From: JANQRZ01 sp965214485
Lineage (GTDB): Bacteria > Bacteroidota > Rhodothermia > Rhodothermales > JANQRZ01
Length of the DNA stretch: 64,000 bases
Reading direction: 5' to 3'
Assembly (NCBI GenBank): GCA_965214485.1
Contig: CBDCBW010000017.1
Location: 533,475 to 597,474, forward strand
Shown: positions 17,152 through 25,287 of the stretch, in pieces
Layout: the number at the start of each line of letters is the position of its first letter
How positions within the stretch are numbered: position 1 is the first letter of the stretch
Notes under the pieces: generated by a model
What the model was told of the DNA's origin: nothing
The model's database searches: none
What the model saw: only the letters and a program-made list of their open reading frames with translations
Position numbers and translations under genes: made by a program

Positions 17152-18603
17152 GTGCTCACGAGTCTCGACTATGCGGTGCTGGTCGGCTACCTCGTCGCCG
17201 TGCTCGGCTTCGGGCTGTGGGCCGGCGGGCGGCAAGAGACGACGACGGACTACTTCCTCGGCGGGCGCGACCTCCCCTGGTGGGCGGTGCTCTTTTCGAT
17301 CGTCGCGACCGAGACGAGCACGCTGACGGTGATCGGCGTGCCGGCGGTCGCCTACGGCGGGGCGCTCGTGTTTCTGCAACTGACGTTCGGGTACCTCGCC
17401 GGGCGCGTCGCGGTGGCGGTGTGGCTCTTGCCGCGCTACTTCGAAGGTGAGCAGGCGACGGCCTACGCCTTCCTCGGCGCGCGCTTCGGCGACGGGATGC
17501 GGGCGGCAGCCTCGGTGACGTTCATGGCGACCCGCCTCCTGGCCGACGGCGTCCGCCTCTTCGCCACGGCGATCCCGCTGAAGGTCATCGCGGCGTCGGC
17601 CGGGCTGGAGGTGTCGTACGCCGCGATCATCGTCGCCATCGGACTCGTGACGGTCGCGTACACGTTCGTCGGCGGGATCAAGGCGGTCGTGTGGCTGGAT
17701 GTGGTGCAGCTCGGGGTCTACGTCGGCGGCGCGCTCGTCGCGGTCGGCATCCTGATCGGCGAGGTGCCGGGCGACTGGTGGGCGACGGCGCGCGCGGCGG
17801 GCAAGACGCAGGTCGTCGACCTCGGCCTTGGGCTGACGCTCGCCGAGTGGATCGCGGCCCCGTACACGCTCGTCGTGGCGGTCCTCGGCGGGGCCTTCTT
17901 CTCGGCCGCCTCGCACGGGACGGACCAGCTCATCGTGCAGCGCCTGCTCGCGTGCCGGTCGCTGGGGGACGGGCAGCGGGCGCTCGTCGGCAGCGGGGTC
18001 GTGGTGGTCGGGCAGTTCGCGCTCTTCCTGCTCGTCGGGCTGCTCTTGTGGAGCTACTACGGCGGGGCGACCCTGGAGGCGCTGGGGCTGACGCGCGGCG
18101 ACGAGCTGTTCCCGAAGTTCATCGTCGAGGCCATGCCGCCGGGCCTGGCGGGGCTGCTGCTGGCGGGCATCATCGCGGCGGCGATGAGCACGCTCTCGTC
18201 GTCGCTGAGCGCGCTCGCCTCCTCGACCGTCTTCGACCTCCGTGAGCAGTTCAGCCGGGTGCCGCTCACCGAGAGCGCGGCCCTCCGCCTCAGCCGGTGG
18301 ACGACGCTCGGCTGGGGCCTGGCTCTCGCGGCCTTCGCGATGCTCTTCGAGTCGATCACGAACCCGGTCGTCGAGCTCGGCCTGGGCATCGCCTCGTTCA
18401 CGTACGGCGGCCTGCTCGGGGCCTTTCTGCTGGGCTTGGTGAGCCGCCGCGCCCGGCAGCGCGACGCGCTCGCGGCCTACGGCGCGACGCTCGCCGCGCT
18501 CGCCGTCGTGGTGCCGACCGGCGTGCTCGCGTGGCCGCTCTACACCGTCGCCGGCGCGCTCGTGACGGTCGGCGTCGGAGGGCTGCTGGGCCGGAGAGGG
18601 TGA
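17152..18603 (+). CDS. Sodium/solute symporter (SSS family)
   Basis: 483 residues from a GTG at 17152. No ATG exists before the first membrane helix, and SLDYAVLVGYLVAVLGFGLW is the normal start of the family. About 13 hydrophobic helices are visible. Family features include GRQETTTDYFLGGRDLPWW after helix 1, the SIVATETSTLTVIGVP sodium/substrate helix, VGGIKAVVWLDVVQ and FFSAASHGTDQLIVQRLL. The late motif LLLAGIIAAAMSTLSSSLSALAS is also present. It probably imports an organic solute (sugar, amino acid or vitamin) with Na+. The substrate is not identifiable. Confidence 0.88.
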   Translation: MLTSLDYAVLVGYLVAVLGFGLWAGGRQETTTDYFLGGRDLPWWAVLFSIVATETSTLTVIGVPAVAYGGALVFLQLTFGYLAGRVAVAVWLLPRYFEGEQATAYAFLGARFGDGMRAAASVTFMATRLLADGVRLFATAIPLKVIAASAGLEVSYAAIIVAIGLVTVAYTFVGGIKAVVWLDVVQLGVYVGGALVAVGILIGEVPGDWWATARAAGKTQVVDLGLGLTLAEWIAAPYTLVVAVLGGAFFSAASHGTDQLIVQRLLACRSLGDGQRALVGSGVVVVGQFALFLLVGLLLWSYYGGATLEALGLTRGDELFPKFIVEAMPPGLAGLLLAGIIAAAMSTLSSSLSALASSTVFDLREQFSRVPLTESAALRLSRWTTLGWGLALAAFAMLFESITNPVVELGLGIASFTYGGLLGAFLLGLVSRRARQRDALAAYGATLAALAVVVPTGVLAWPLYTVAGALVTVGVGGLLGRRG

Positions 18604-18728
18604 CCGTCACGAGCATGGCGAAGCCGGGGAAGACACCGGGGTGGGGCGCGCCGGTGTGGGTTCCCTCCCGGCCCCCATTCCCCGGCCGCCGTTTCGAGCC
18701 TCGCCCCCGGCTCACCGTCTCCCTGTCG

Positions 18729-18737
18729 TACCTTTCC
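18729..18737 (+). promoter_or_regulatory. Putative promoter -7 element for the 7TM-HD gene
   Basis: TACCTTTCC, 32 bp upstream of ATG 18769. Confidence 0.5.
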
Positions 18738-18768
18738 CCGCTCGCCGCGCAACCCACCACGAGACCGC

Positions 18769-21306
18769 ATGGGCATTCTGGAGCGACTGGGGCTGGGCCG
18801 CAAGGCCGGCCGCCGCCCGAGCCGGGTCGGGCTTCACCTCTCGACCGTGAAGCCGAAGCCGGGCCGCCGCCTGTCGCGCCGTGAGGTGCTCGTGCGCGCC
18901 GCCCTCTTCGGGGCCCTGCTCGCGCTCACGGCGCTGGCCTTCCCGGACCTGGAGCGCTACGACCAGGCGAGCCAGATCCAGCCCGGCGACGTGTGGCAGC
19001 GCCAAGAGGTGATGGCCCCGTTCCGGTTCGCGGTCTACAAAAGCGAGGAGCAGATCGCCGCCGAGCGGGACTCGGTCCGCTACGAGGAGCCGCCGCTCTT
19101 CGAGCGCGTGCCGGACGCCGCCGAGCAGACCGAGGTGGCGCTCGACTCGCTCGACCAGCGCTTGGGCACCTTTTTCCAGACCTACGTGGGCTGGCAGCAG
19201 AACCGGGCGCGGGGGCGGGCCGAGGCGGCTCGCCGCGACTCGGCGCAGTACTTCAGCCGGCTCGAAGCCTTGCAGGGCTGGCTCTCGACGGCCCAGATCG
19301 AGCAGCTCCTCGCCTCGTACGCGGCGCGGGCGGGCCTCACCACCTCGTCGCGCGACGAGGCGTCCGGCCCGGCGCTCCACGACCTCCTGCTGCGCTCGGT
19401 GCGGACGGTCTCGACGCGGCTGCTCCCCTTCGGCGTGCTCGACGTGCCGAAGGACAGCATCCTGACCGAGCAGATCACCGTCGTCAACCCCGAGGAGCGG
19501 ACGGAGGTGCTCATCCCCAAGGCCGACCTCTACGGCAGCAACGAGGCCCTGACGACGATCCGCAACGAGCTCAGCCTCCGGTACCCGGACCGGCCCGACG
19601 CCGTCGCGCTCGGGGTCGAGATGTACCGGCAGACCGTGCGGACGTCGCTCCGGTACCTGGCCGGGGAGTCGGAGGCGCGGTGGGCCGAGCAGGCGCAGGG
19701 CGTCTCGGAGGTGTTCGGCTTCGTGCAGGAGGGCGAGTCCATCGTCCGGCGCGGCGACCAGGTGACCGAGGAGGTCAAGCGCAAGCTCAGCTCGCTGGCG
19801 CGCATCCGGGCGACGCAGCAGGGCAACGTCGGGCCGTTCCAGATCGTGCTCGGCGAGGTGCTGCTCTCGCTGGCGGCGTTCCTGATCTTCTTCCTCTACC
19901 TGTTCCTGATGCGGCGGCAGGTCTTCTACGAGGTCCGGTACCTGCTGCTGATCGCGCTGATCTTCGGCACCATCATCGGCTTCTTCGGCGTCGCCGTCCG
20001 GCTCCCCGAGATCGCCGACCTCGCGGTGCCCGTCGGCCTCGCCTCGATCCTCTTGACGGTGATCTTCGACTCGCGCGTCGGGATGTTCGCCACGATCACG
20101 CTGGCGTGCATCGGCGGCCTCGTCTTCGGCTTCAACTACGAGTTCACGTTCGCGACGATCTTCGCCGGGATGCTCGCCGTCTTCAGCATGCGCGACGTCA
20201 AGAACCGGAGCCAGATCATCCTCACCGCCGCGCTCGTCTTCGGGGCCTACACGCTCATCCTCGGGGGCTACTTCCTGCTGCGCGCCGGCGGGACGGACCG
20301 CCTCTTCTCGGAGCTCCTCCTGGTCGCCATCAACAGCGGGCTGCTCCTGCTGGCGTACCCGCTGCTCTGGATCTTCGAGCGCACCTTCGGGGTGACCACG
20401 GACCTGACACTGCTCGAGCTCTCGGACACGAACCGGCCCCTCCTCAAGGAGCTCTCGCTGCGGGCACCGGGCACGTTCAACCACGTGCTGCAGGTCGCCA
20501 ACCTCGCCGAGGCCGCGGCGGCCTCCGTCGGGGCGAACGCGCTCCAGGCCCGCGTCGGCGCGCTCTACCACGACATCGGCAAGATGATCAAGCCCGAGTA
20601 CTACATCGAGAACCAGCAGGCCGGCGAGAACCCCCACGACCGCGTGACGCCCTACATGAGCGCGCTCGTCATCGCCAGCCACGTCAAGGACGGCCTCGAC
20701 CTGGCGCAGCAGGAGAACCTCCCCGAGGTCGTCCAGAACTTCATCCCGACCCACCACGGGACGACGCTGATGGAGTTCTTCTACCGCAAGGCCGAGGAGC
20801 TCCGCGGCCCGGACGACCCGCCCGTCGACGAGATGGAGTTCCGCTACCCCGGCCCGCGCCCCCAGACCAACGAGCAGGGCATCGTGATGCTCGCCGACTC
20901 GGTCGAGGCCGCCAGCCGGAGCCTCGACAAGCCCACGCCGAAGCGGCTCGAAGGCCTCGTCGACGCCATCTTCAAGGCCCGCATCGAGGACGGGCAGCTC
21001 GACGGCTGCGCCCTCACCTTCGCCGACCTCAACCAGATCAAGGAGACGTTCCTCTCGATCCTCAACGGCATCTATCACCTCCGCGTGAAGTACCCGGACC
21101 AGGAGAAGATCACGGGGGAGAAGAAGGAGGAGACGGTCCCCGCGCCGACCCCGCCCGCACCTCCGCCGGCCTCGGCCCCACCGGGGCCGGCGGGGGAGGT
21201 GGAGGTCCCGCCACGTGCGCAGGACGTCCCCGCGCCCGCGCCGGAGGCGCGGAAGGCCCGCCGGGAGCACGGCCCGTCGTCCGAGGAGCGCGCCTCGCTG
21301 GGGTGA
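18769..21306 (+). CDS. 7TM-HD domain protein, PgpH-like cyclic-di-AMP phosphodiesterase candidate
   Basis: 845 residues with the 7TMR-HD layout. A basic cytoplasmic N-terminus precedes a first membrane helix (about 43-60), a large extracytoplasmic 7TMR-HDED domain (about 61-350) and a cluster of seven hydrophobic helices (about 360-540). A cytosolic HD domain follows, with RAPGTFNHVLQVANLAEAAA, ALYHDIGKMIKPEYY, the downstream HVKDGLDLAQ, THHGTTLMEFFY and MLADSVEAASR. All HD metal ligands are present. In PgpH, this domain hydrolyses c-di-AMP. The C-terminal ~60 residues are Pro/Ala/Glu-rich and probably disordered. Confidence 0.85.
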   Translation: MGILERLGLGRKAGRRPSRVGLHLSTVKPKPGRRLSRREVLVRAALFGALLALTALAFPDLERYDQASQIQPGDVWQRQEVMAPFRFAVYKSEEQIAAERDSVRYEEPPLFERVPDAAEQTEVALDSLDQRLGTFFQTYVGWQQNRARGRAEAARRDSAQYFSRLEALQGWLSTAQIEQLLASYAARAGLTTSSRDEASGPALHDLLLRSVRTVSTRLLPFGVLDVPKDSILTEQITVVNPEERTEVLIPKADLYGSNEALTTIRNELSLRYPDRPDAVALGVEMYRQTVRTSLRYLAGESEARWAEQAQGVSEVFGFVQEGESIVRRGDQVTEEVKRKLSSLARIRATQQGNVGPFQIVLGEVLLSLAAFLIFFLYLFLMRRQVFYEVRYLLLIALIFGTIIGFFGVAVRLPEIADLAVPVGLASILLTVIFDSRVGMFATITLACIGGLVFGFNYEFTFATIFAGMLAVFSMRDVKNRSQIILTAALVFGAYTLILGGYFLLRAGGTDRLFSELLLVAINSGLLLLAYPLLWIFERTFGVTTDLTLLELSDTNRPLLKELSLRAPGTFNHVLQVANLAEAAAASVGANALQARVGALYHDIGKMIKPEYYIENQQAGENPHDRVTPYMSALVIASHVKDGLDLAQQENLPEVVQNFIPTHHGTTLMEFFYRKAEELRGPDDPPVDEMEFRYPGPRPQTNEQGIVMLADSVEAASRSLDKPTPKRLEGLVDAIFKARIEDGQLDGCALTFADLNQIKETFLSILNGIYHLRVKYPDQEKITGEKKEETVPAPTPPAPPPASAPPGPAGEVEVPPRAQDVPAPAPEARKARREHGPSSEERASLG

Positions 21307-21308
21307 GA

Positions 21309-21380
21309 GGGAATGGAGGGAATGGAGGGAATGGAGGGAATGGAGGGAATGGAGGGAATGGAGGGAATGGAGGGAATGGA
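21309..21380. repeat. Tandem repeat, 8 copies of a 9-bp unit
   Basis: Unit GGGAATGGA, starting 2 bp after the stop of the 7TM-HD gene, with a diverged ninth copy to 21389. A minus-strand TAACTTTCG motif lies at 21399-21407, the same spacing as for the other repeat arrays. Confidence 0.95.
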
Positions 21381-21398
21381 GGGAATCCAAAAAAACCA

Positions 21399-21407
21399 CG
21401 AAAGTTA
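21399..21407 (-). promoter_or_regulatory. Putative leftward -7 element with no assigned gene
   Basis: Minus-strand TAACTTTCG. Transcription would run through the 9-bp repeats and then antisense to the 7TM-HD gene; no minus-strand gene lies downstream. It may be a relic or an antisense RNA start. Confidence 0.3.
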
Positions 21408-21438
21408 ACCCCACCGCTGCGCGACAGGCAGCATCTTC

Positions 21439-21494
21439 TCTGTCCTCTGTCCTCTGTCCTCTGTCCTCTGTCCTCTGTCCTCTGTCCTCTGTCC
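21439..21494. repeat. Tandem repeat, 8 copies of a 7-bp unit
   Basis: Unit TCTGTCC, abutting the stop codon of the gntR gene. The same unit (reverse complement GGACAGA) forms a 9-copy array at 57338-57400. Confidence 0.95.
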
Positions 21495-22411
21495 TATCGT
21501 CGCATGGCGTCGCGGACGCCGTCGAGCGAGGCGGGGTTGACGAGGTGGCGCAGCGGGGCGTGGGCCGTCTCGCCGAGCAAGGGGCGCAGCGTGCGGCGCG
21601 CCTGCGGGGTGAACAGCAGCAGGTCCACCTCGTCGAGCAGCTCCGCGAGGCGGTCGCGGCCCGCGTCGGCGGGGAGGGCGAGGGCGGGGCCGGCGAAGGC
21701 GGTCAGCGCCCGCACCTCGGCCAGGAGGGGCGCCACCGCGTCGTCGTAGCGCGTGACGAGGCCGAGCGTGGCGGTGGGGGGGAGCCGCGCGGCGCGGGCG
21801 AGGGTCTCGGGCGGCGGGTAGACGAGGACGCTGACGGTCTCGGCGCGCGGGACGGACGCGGCGGCGACCTGCGCGCTCGCGTGCGGCGTCACGACGAGGT
21901 CGGCGTCGGCGTGCTGCCCGAGGGCGTCGAGGCGGACGGCGTCGACGCGCTCCTGGACGGCGGCGCTGACCTGCTCGGCGCACGTCTCGGCGAGCTCGCG
22001 GTAGGCGGCGGCGAAAACCACCTTCGGCCTGGCACCGGGGTCGTCGAGGAAGGCGAGCTGCTCCTGGAAGAGGTACTCGACCTCGCCGTCGTCGAGGCCC
22101 AGCCCGATCAGCTTCTGGATGGCGTCCTGCACGATCCCGGCACCGCGCTCCAGCCGGTCCGCCGCCGGGGCCGGGGCGCGCTCGACGACGGTGTAGCCGC
22201 TGCCCCGGCGGGCGTCGAGCAGGCCCTCGGCCTCGAGCTGCTGGTACGCCTTGCGGACGGTGTGGAACGAGACGCCGAGCTGCTGCCCGAACGCGCGCGT
22301 CGAGGGCAAGCGCTCGCCGGGGCGGAAGCGGCCGGTGGCGAGGTGGAACCGGAGCTGCTCGGCGAGCTGCTCGGCGATCGGCGTGCTCGCGGCGCGGTCG
22401 AGTTGGATCAT
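21494..22411 (-). CDS. GntR family transcriptional regulator
   Basis: 305 residues from ATG 22411. An earlier in-frame ATG at 22435 lies inside a terminator hairpin, and the fragment copy at 28032-28115 also starts here. The winged-helix domain covers about residues 1-75: MIQLDRAASTPIAEQLAE, RFRPGERLPSTRAFGQQLGV, HTVRKAYQQLEAEGLLDARR, GSGYTVV. The remainder is alpha/beta and may be an effector-binding domain distinct from the aminotransferase and UTRA types; I do not recognise it. Its own promoter is not adjacent. A terminator and an accessory cassette precede it, and the likely original promoter is at 28152-28160. Confidence 0.8.
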   Translation of the reverse strand: MIQLDRAASTPIAEQLAEQLRFHLATGRFRPGERLPSTRAFGQQLGVSFHTVRKAYQQLEAEGLLDARRGSGYTVVERAPAPAADRLERGAGIVQDAIQKLIGLGLDDGEVEYLFQEQLAFLDDPGARPKVVFAAAYRELAETCAEQVSAAVQERVDAVRLDALGQHADADLVVTPHASAQVAAASVPRAETVSVLVYPPPETLARAARLPPTATLGLVTRYDDAVAPLLAEVRALTAFAGPALALPADAGRDRLAELLDEVDLLLFTPQARRTLRPLLGETAHAPLRHLVNPASLDGVRDAMRR

Positions 22412-22429
22412 GCGGAGTCGATAGGAGAA

Positions 22430-22456
22430 GGGCACCGCGCGTGAGGCACGGTGCCC
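22430..22456 (-). terminator. Intrinsic terminator downstream of the truncated sorting-tail gene
   Basis: 8-bp stem GGGCACCG/CGGTGCCC with an 11-nt loop, followed on the minus strand by CTTCTCCT. It would block read-through from the secreted-protein cassette into gntR. Confidence 0.6.
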
Positions 22457-22482
22457 TAAGCTAAGCCAGGGGTTAGGACCTG

Positions 22483-22881
22483 CTAGCGCAGAAGCGTGAC
22501 CCGCTGCGCTTGGGCCGTGCCGTCGGCAGCGCTCATCCGGACGAGGTAGACGCCACTCGGCAGGCCCGCCGTGGCGAGCCCGAAGCGGTGTTGCCCAGCC
22601 TCCGTCGCCGCGTCGTGGAGCACGGTCACGCGGCGCCCGAGCACGTCGAAGACCTCGACCCGAAGGTCGGTACGCTTTGCTAGCAGGACCGTGACCGTGG
22701 CGCGCCCGGCCGTCGGGTTCGGGTACATCGCTAGCGACGCCTCCGCCGGCGGCTCCGCTGCGCCCTCGGCGTCGGTCTCCGGCACGACTTCAAACGTCAG
22801 TGGCACCTCGGTGGCCGCGCCGCTCGCGGCCTCGAACACCTGGAGCGCGGCGGCGTAGCTGTTGCCGACCGCGCGCGTGCC
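22483..22881 (-). pseudogene. 3' fragment of a secreted protein gene with type IX sorting tail
   Basis: About 130 residues remain. They begin inside a segment GTRAVGNSYAAALQVFEAA and run through the tail AMYPNPTAGRATVTVLLAKR, VEVFDVLGRRVTVLH, GLPSGVYLVRM. The fragment is a close paralogue of the end of the gene at 24011, and about 100 bp around 22621-22720 are almost identical to 24141-24240. Homology stops at about 22881, where sequence of the rpoC 3' end begins in the opposite orientation. There is no start codon or signal peptide, so it cannot be secreted as it stands. Confidence 0.75.
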
Positions 22882-23088
22882 ATCGGTGCCAAGAGCGACG
22901 AGCTCTACGGGCTGAAGGAGAACGTGATCGTCGGGCAGCTCGTCCCTGCGGGCACCGGGCTGAGGCGCTACCGCGACCTGGTGGTCGGCTCGAAGAAAGA
23001 GCTGGAGGCGCTGCAAGCCGCCGCCAGCGGCACCGCCGGCTCGATGTCCGGCGACGGCAGCACGGCGCCCATCGAGGCCGAAGTTTAG
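22882..23088 (+). pseudogene. Displaced C-terminal fragment of rpoC (RNA polymerase beta')
   Basis: The plus strand encodes 68 residues: SDELYGLKENVIVGQLVPAG, then TGLRRYRDLVVGSKKELE, then a Gly/Ser/Ala-rich tail ending in EAEV and TAG. The GLKENVI(V/L)G-(H/R/Q)-LIPAGTG motif is diagnostic of the beta' subunit C-terminal region. No upstream rpoC sequence is present, and the fragment abuts a truncated sorting-tail gene on its left. Its natural-looking terminator follows. Either the 3' end of rpoC was copied here during recombination, or the contig is chimeric. Confidence 0.8.
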
Positions 23089-23110
23089 CTCCGGTCCGGC
23101 ACGAATCGGC

Positions 23111-23150
23111 GAAGCCCCGGCTGTCGATGCGACGGCCGGGGCTTCGTGCT
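23111..23150 (+). terminator. Intrinsic terminator following the rpoC fragment
   Basis: 11-bp perfect stem GAAGCCCCGGC/GCCGGGGCTTC with a short loop, 22 bp after the rpoC stop. Confidence 0.75.
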
Positions 23151-23166
23151 TTCCGGCGAAGGACCG

Positions 23167-23976
23167 TCAGTGCAGAGAGGTAAAGCGCTGGGCGGTGGTG
23201 AACCCGTCGGCGGTGGCGCGCACGAGGTAGATACCCGCCGTGAGGACCGCTGTGTCGAGGGAGAGCGTGTGGGTTCCAGCCGCGAGCGGCCCTTCGTGCA
23301 CCGCAGCCACCGCGCGCCCGAGCACGTCGTAGACGGTCACTTGCACATCCGCTGCGGCGGGCAAGCTGAGCGGTAGCACCGCCGAACCGTACGAGGGGTT
23401 CGGGTATGGTGCGCCCAGTGCGAGCGCTCCAGAGGGCTCGCCCGGTGTGGGCTCGGCCTCAACCGGGGGCGGCGTGATCCGGATGGGGTCGATCACAGCT
23501 TCGGCTTCGCCGAGTTTGGCCAGAAACAGAAGTGTGGTTCCATCGGCCTCACTCACGAAAGCGCCGGGGATAGAGCACCCCTCCTGCACGGTGCAATCCC
23601 CAAACATGGGCGCGATGCCAAAGGCCCCGTCGGAGTTAGAAACAATGGCGGCGGTGGCGCCGGCCGCGGCCGCGTTTCTGATCTTGTCGACGAACGGACA
23701 GTCGCCGCGCAAGATCAGAACAATTGTGCCCGCGACCTGGTCGGCGTTCGTGAGCGGGCCGTCACAGGCCTCGATCGGGTCTGCGATAGAGAGCGGGAGC
23801 GGCCCGACCGGCACGCCCTCTTCGAACTGCGCGCCGAACTGCGCCGTGCGGCCGGGGGCCTCGATGCCCGGGCCACGGACGACGACACTGTCGCTCGGTG
23901 CCTGCGCGAGAGCCGCTGCTGAGAAGAAGGCGGCGAAGGCGAGCGTGAGGTAGCGAGATAAGGTCATAGGGAGCAT
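23167..23976 (-). CDS. Secreted PA-domain protein with type IX sorting tail
   Basis: 269 residues from ATG 23976. The signal peptide LTLAFAAFFSAAALAQA is clear. A protease-associated (PA) domain spans about residues 55-150: CDGPLTNADQVAGTIVLILR, GDCPFVDKIRNAAAAGATAA, IVSNSDGAFG. The tail is GAPYPNPSYGSAVLPLSL, VTVYDVLGRAVAAVH, AGIYLVRATAD. PA domains usually bind peptides or act as lids on proteases. Here no catalytic domain is attached, so it may act with the neighbouring subtilisin. ATG 23967 is an alternative start. Confidence 0.8.
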   Translation of the reverse strand: MLPMTLSRYLTLAFAAFFSAAALAQAPSDSVVVRGPGIEAPGRTAQFGAQFEEGVPVGPLPLSIADPIEACDGPLTNADQVAGTIVLILRGDCPFVDKIRNAAAAGATAAIVSNSDGAFGIAPMFGDCTVQEGCSIPGAFVSEADGTTLLFLAKLGEAEAVIDPIRITPPPVEAEPTPGEPSGALALGAPYPNPSYGSAVLPLSLPAAADVQVTVYDVLGRAVAAVHEGPLAAGTHTLSLDTAVLTAGIYLVRATADGFTTAQRFTSLH

Positions 23977-24010
23977 GGTTATAATTTCTGTCAGGTCACA
24001 GAGCAGTCGG

Positions 24011-25273
24011 TCAGTGCACGACGGTGAACCGCCGTGAGGCTGCGAACGCATCCCCGGCGACGCGGACGAGATAGATACCAGCCGGGAGACTGCGCTCGTC
24101 TACGATGAACTCATTCATACCCGCTGTGAGCGGCCCCGCGTGGAGCACGGTCACGCGGCGCCCGAGCACGTCGAAGACCTCGACCCGAAGGTCGGTACGC
24201 TTTGCTAGCAGGACCGTGACCGTGGCGCGCCCGGTCGCCGGGTTCGGGTATACCGAGAGTGACGCCTCCGACGCTGGCTCCACGTTGTCCTCGCTGTCCG
24301 TCTCCGGGACGACCGCGAAGGCGATGGGCACCTCGACGGCAGTGCCCGTGGCGGCCTCGAACACCTGGAGCGCGGCGGTGTAGGTGCTCCCGACCGCGCG
24401 CGTGCCGGACAAGAACGTGAGCGCGATCTCGACCGACTCGCCCGGGGCGAGCGTGCCGTCCCATGCCGAGAGCGCGAGCCACGACGGCGGCAGCGGGTGC
24501 GGGCGGATGCCGACGATGCCATCGGTGGCGAGGTTCACGAAGGCGAAGTAGAGCAGGCCGTTGGGGTCGAGGCGGCTGCGCAGTGGGTTGCCCGTGATGC
24601 TGCCGAAGCCGCTCCCCCCACTCACGTCCGGCAGCGGCGTCTCAATGCTGAGGTCCCGCCCGAGCGGGTCCGTGACGATGAGACGGTCGAACTGGCCTCC
24701 GCCGGGTGGGAGCACCGCTATCTCCAGCCGTACCGCTTCTGGTTCGCCGGGCGTGCCACCTGACCCCAAGCCGCCATGAGCATCGGGACCACGCAAGGCG
24801 ACCTCGGGATAAGCATCTGGTCTGATTGGGTAGCCAGCGGCAGGGGTGCCAAGCGTATCGAAGGCCCAGACAGTGCCCGCCAAGACATCGCCGACGTAGT
24901 AGCGCACTGTAGCAGTGTCGTAGCTAAGGGCGTCGGGGTAGATGGCCTCGGGTGGGTCGCCGCCCAAGAGCGGAAGCTCAATGCGGTCTCCCGTCGGAAC
25001 TCCGTTGAGGTCCCCCTCGATCAGCAGCACCCGGCGCAGTTCATCGCCGGTCTCCTCAACATTGAGCCACCACAGTGTACCAGTGTCGGAGTTGAAAGCC
25101 ACGCCGGGCGTGGCCGGGCCGAAGTCAAGCTCGTCCTCGAATGGGTGCTCGAACGAACGTATGATCTCCAATTCTGGCGTCAACTCGTGCGTTCGGCTCC
25201 GTGGTAAGCGGTCGGCGGCGAAAAGCTGGCCGTCAGGCGTCATGGTCAGTCCGTCAGGACTCCACCCGATCAT
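24011..25273 (-). CDS. Secreted propeller-like protein with type IX sorting tail, N-terminus uncertain
   Basis: 420 residues from the first ATG in frame. The body has repeating 'PDGLTMTPDGQLFAADR', 'ATPGVAFNSDTGTLWWLN' and 'YYVGDVLAGTVWAFD' units, consistent with a beta-propeller. A linker of about 100 residues (ALSAWDGTLAPGESVEIALT...) leads to the sorting tail SVYPNPATGRATVTVLL, VEVFDVLGRRVTVLH, AGIYLVRV. No signal peptide precedes it. The same frame stays open upstream to about 25440 with natural-looking residues, while the preceding subtilisin frame becomes Arg-rich over the same stretch. The two are therefore probably one disrupted gene or a recombined junction. Confidence 0.65.
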   Translation of the reverse strand: MIGWSPDGLTMTPDGQLFAADRLPRSRTHELTPELEIIRSFEHPFEDELDFGPATPGVAFNSDTGTLWWLNVEETGDELRRVLLIEGDLNGVPTGDRIELPLLGGDPPEAIYPDALSYDTATVRYYVGDVLAGTVWAFDTLGTPAAGYPIRPDAYPEVALRGPDAHGGLGSGGTPGEPEAVRLEIAVLPPGGGQFDRLIVTDPLGRDLSIETPLPDVSGGSGFGSITGNPLRSRLDPNGLLYFAFVNLATDGIVGIRPHPLPPSWLALSAWDGTLAPGESVEIALTFLSGTRAVGSTYTAALQVFEAATGTAVEVPIAFAVVPETDSEDNVEPASEASLSVYPNPATGRATVTVLLAKRTDLRVEVFDVLGRRVTVLHAGPLTAGMNEFIVDERSLPAGIYLVRVAGDAFAASRRFTVVH

Positions 25274-25287
25274 CGCGCTCTGCTCGT

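Noticed and set aside
18712..21414. Very long open frames opposite real genes (also at 1803-3086, 30130-32814, 38426-40819, 50049-51524)
   Set aside because: They mirror the codon pattern of well-identified genes on the other strand, are Arg/Ala/Glu-rich and match no family; typical of GC-rich DNA.
22882..23088. A functional short gene on the plus strand
   Set aside because: It begins mid-domain of RNA polymerase beta' with no start codon or promoter.
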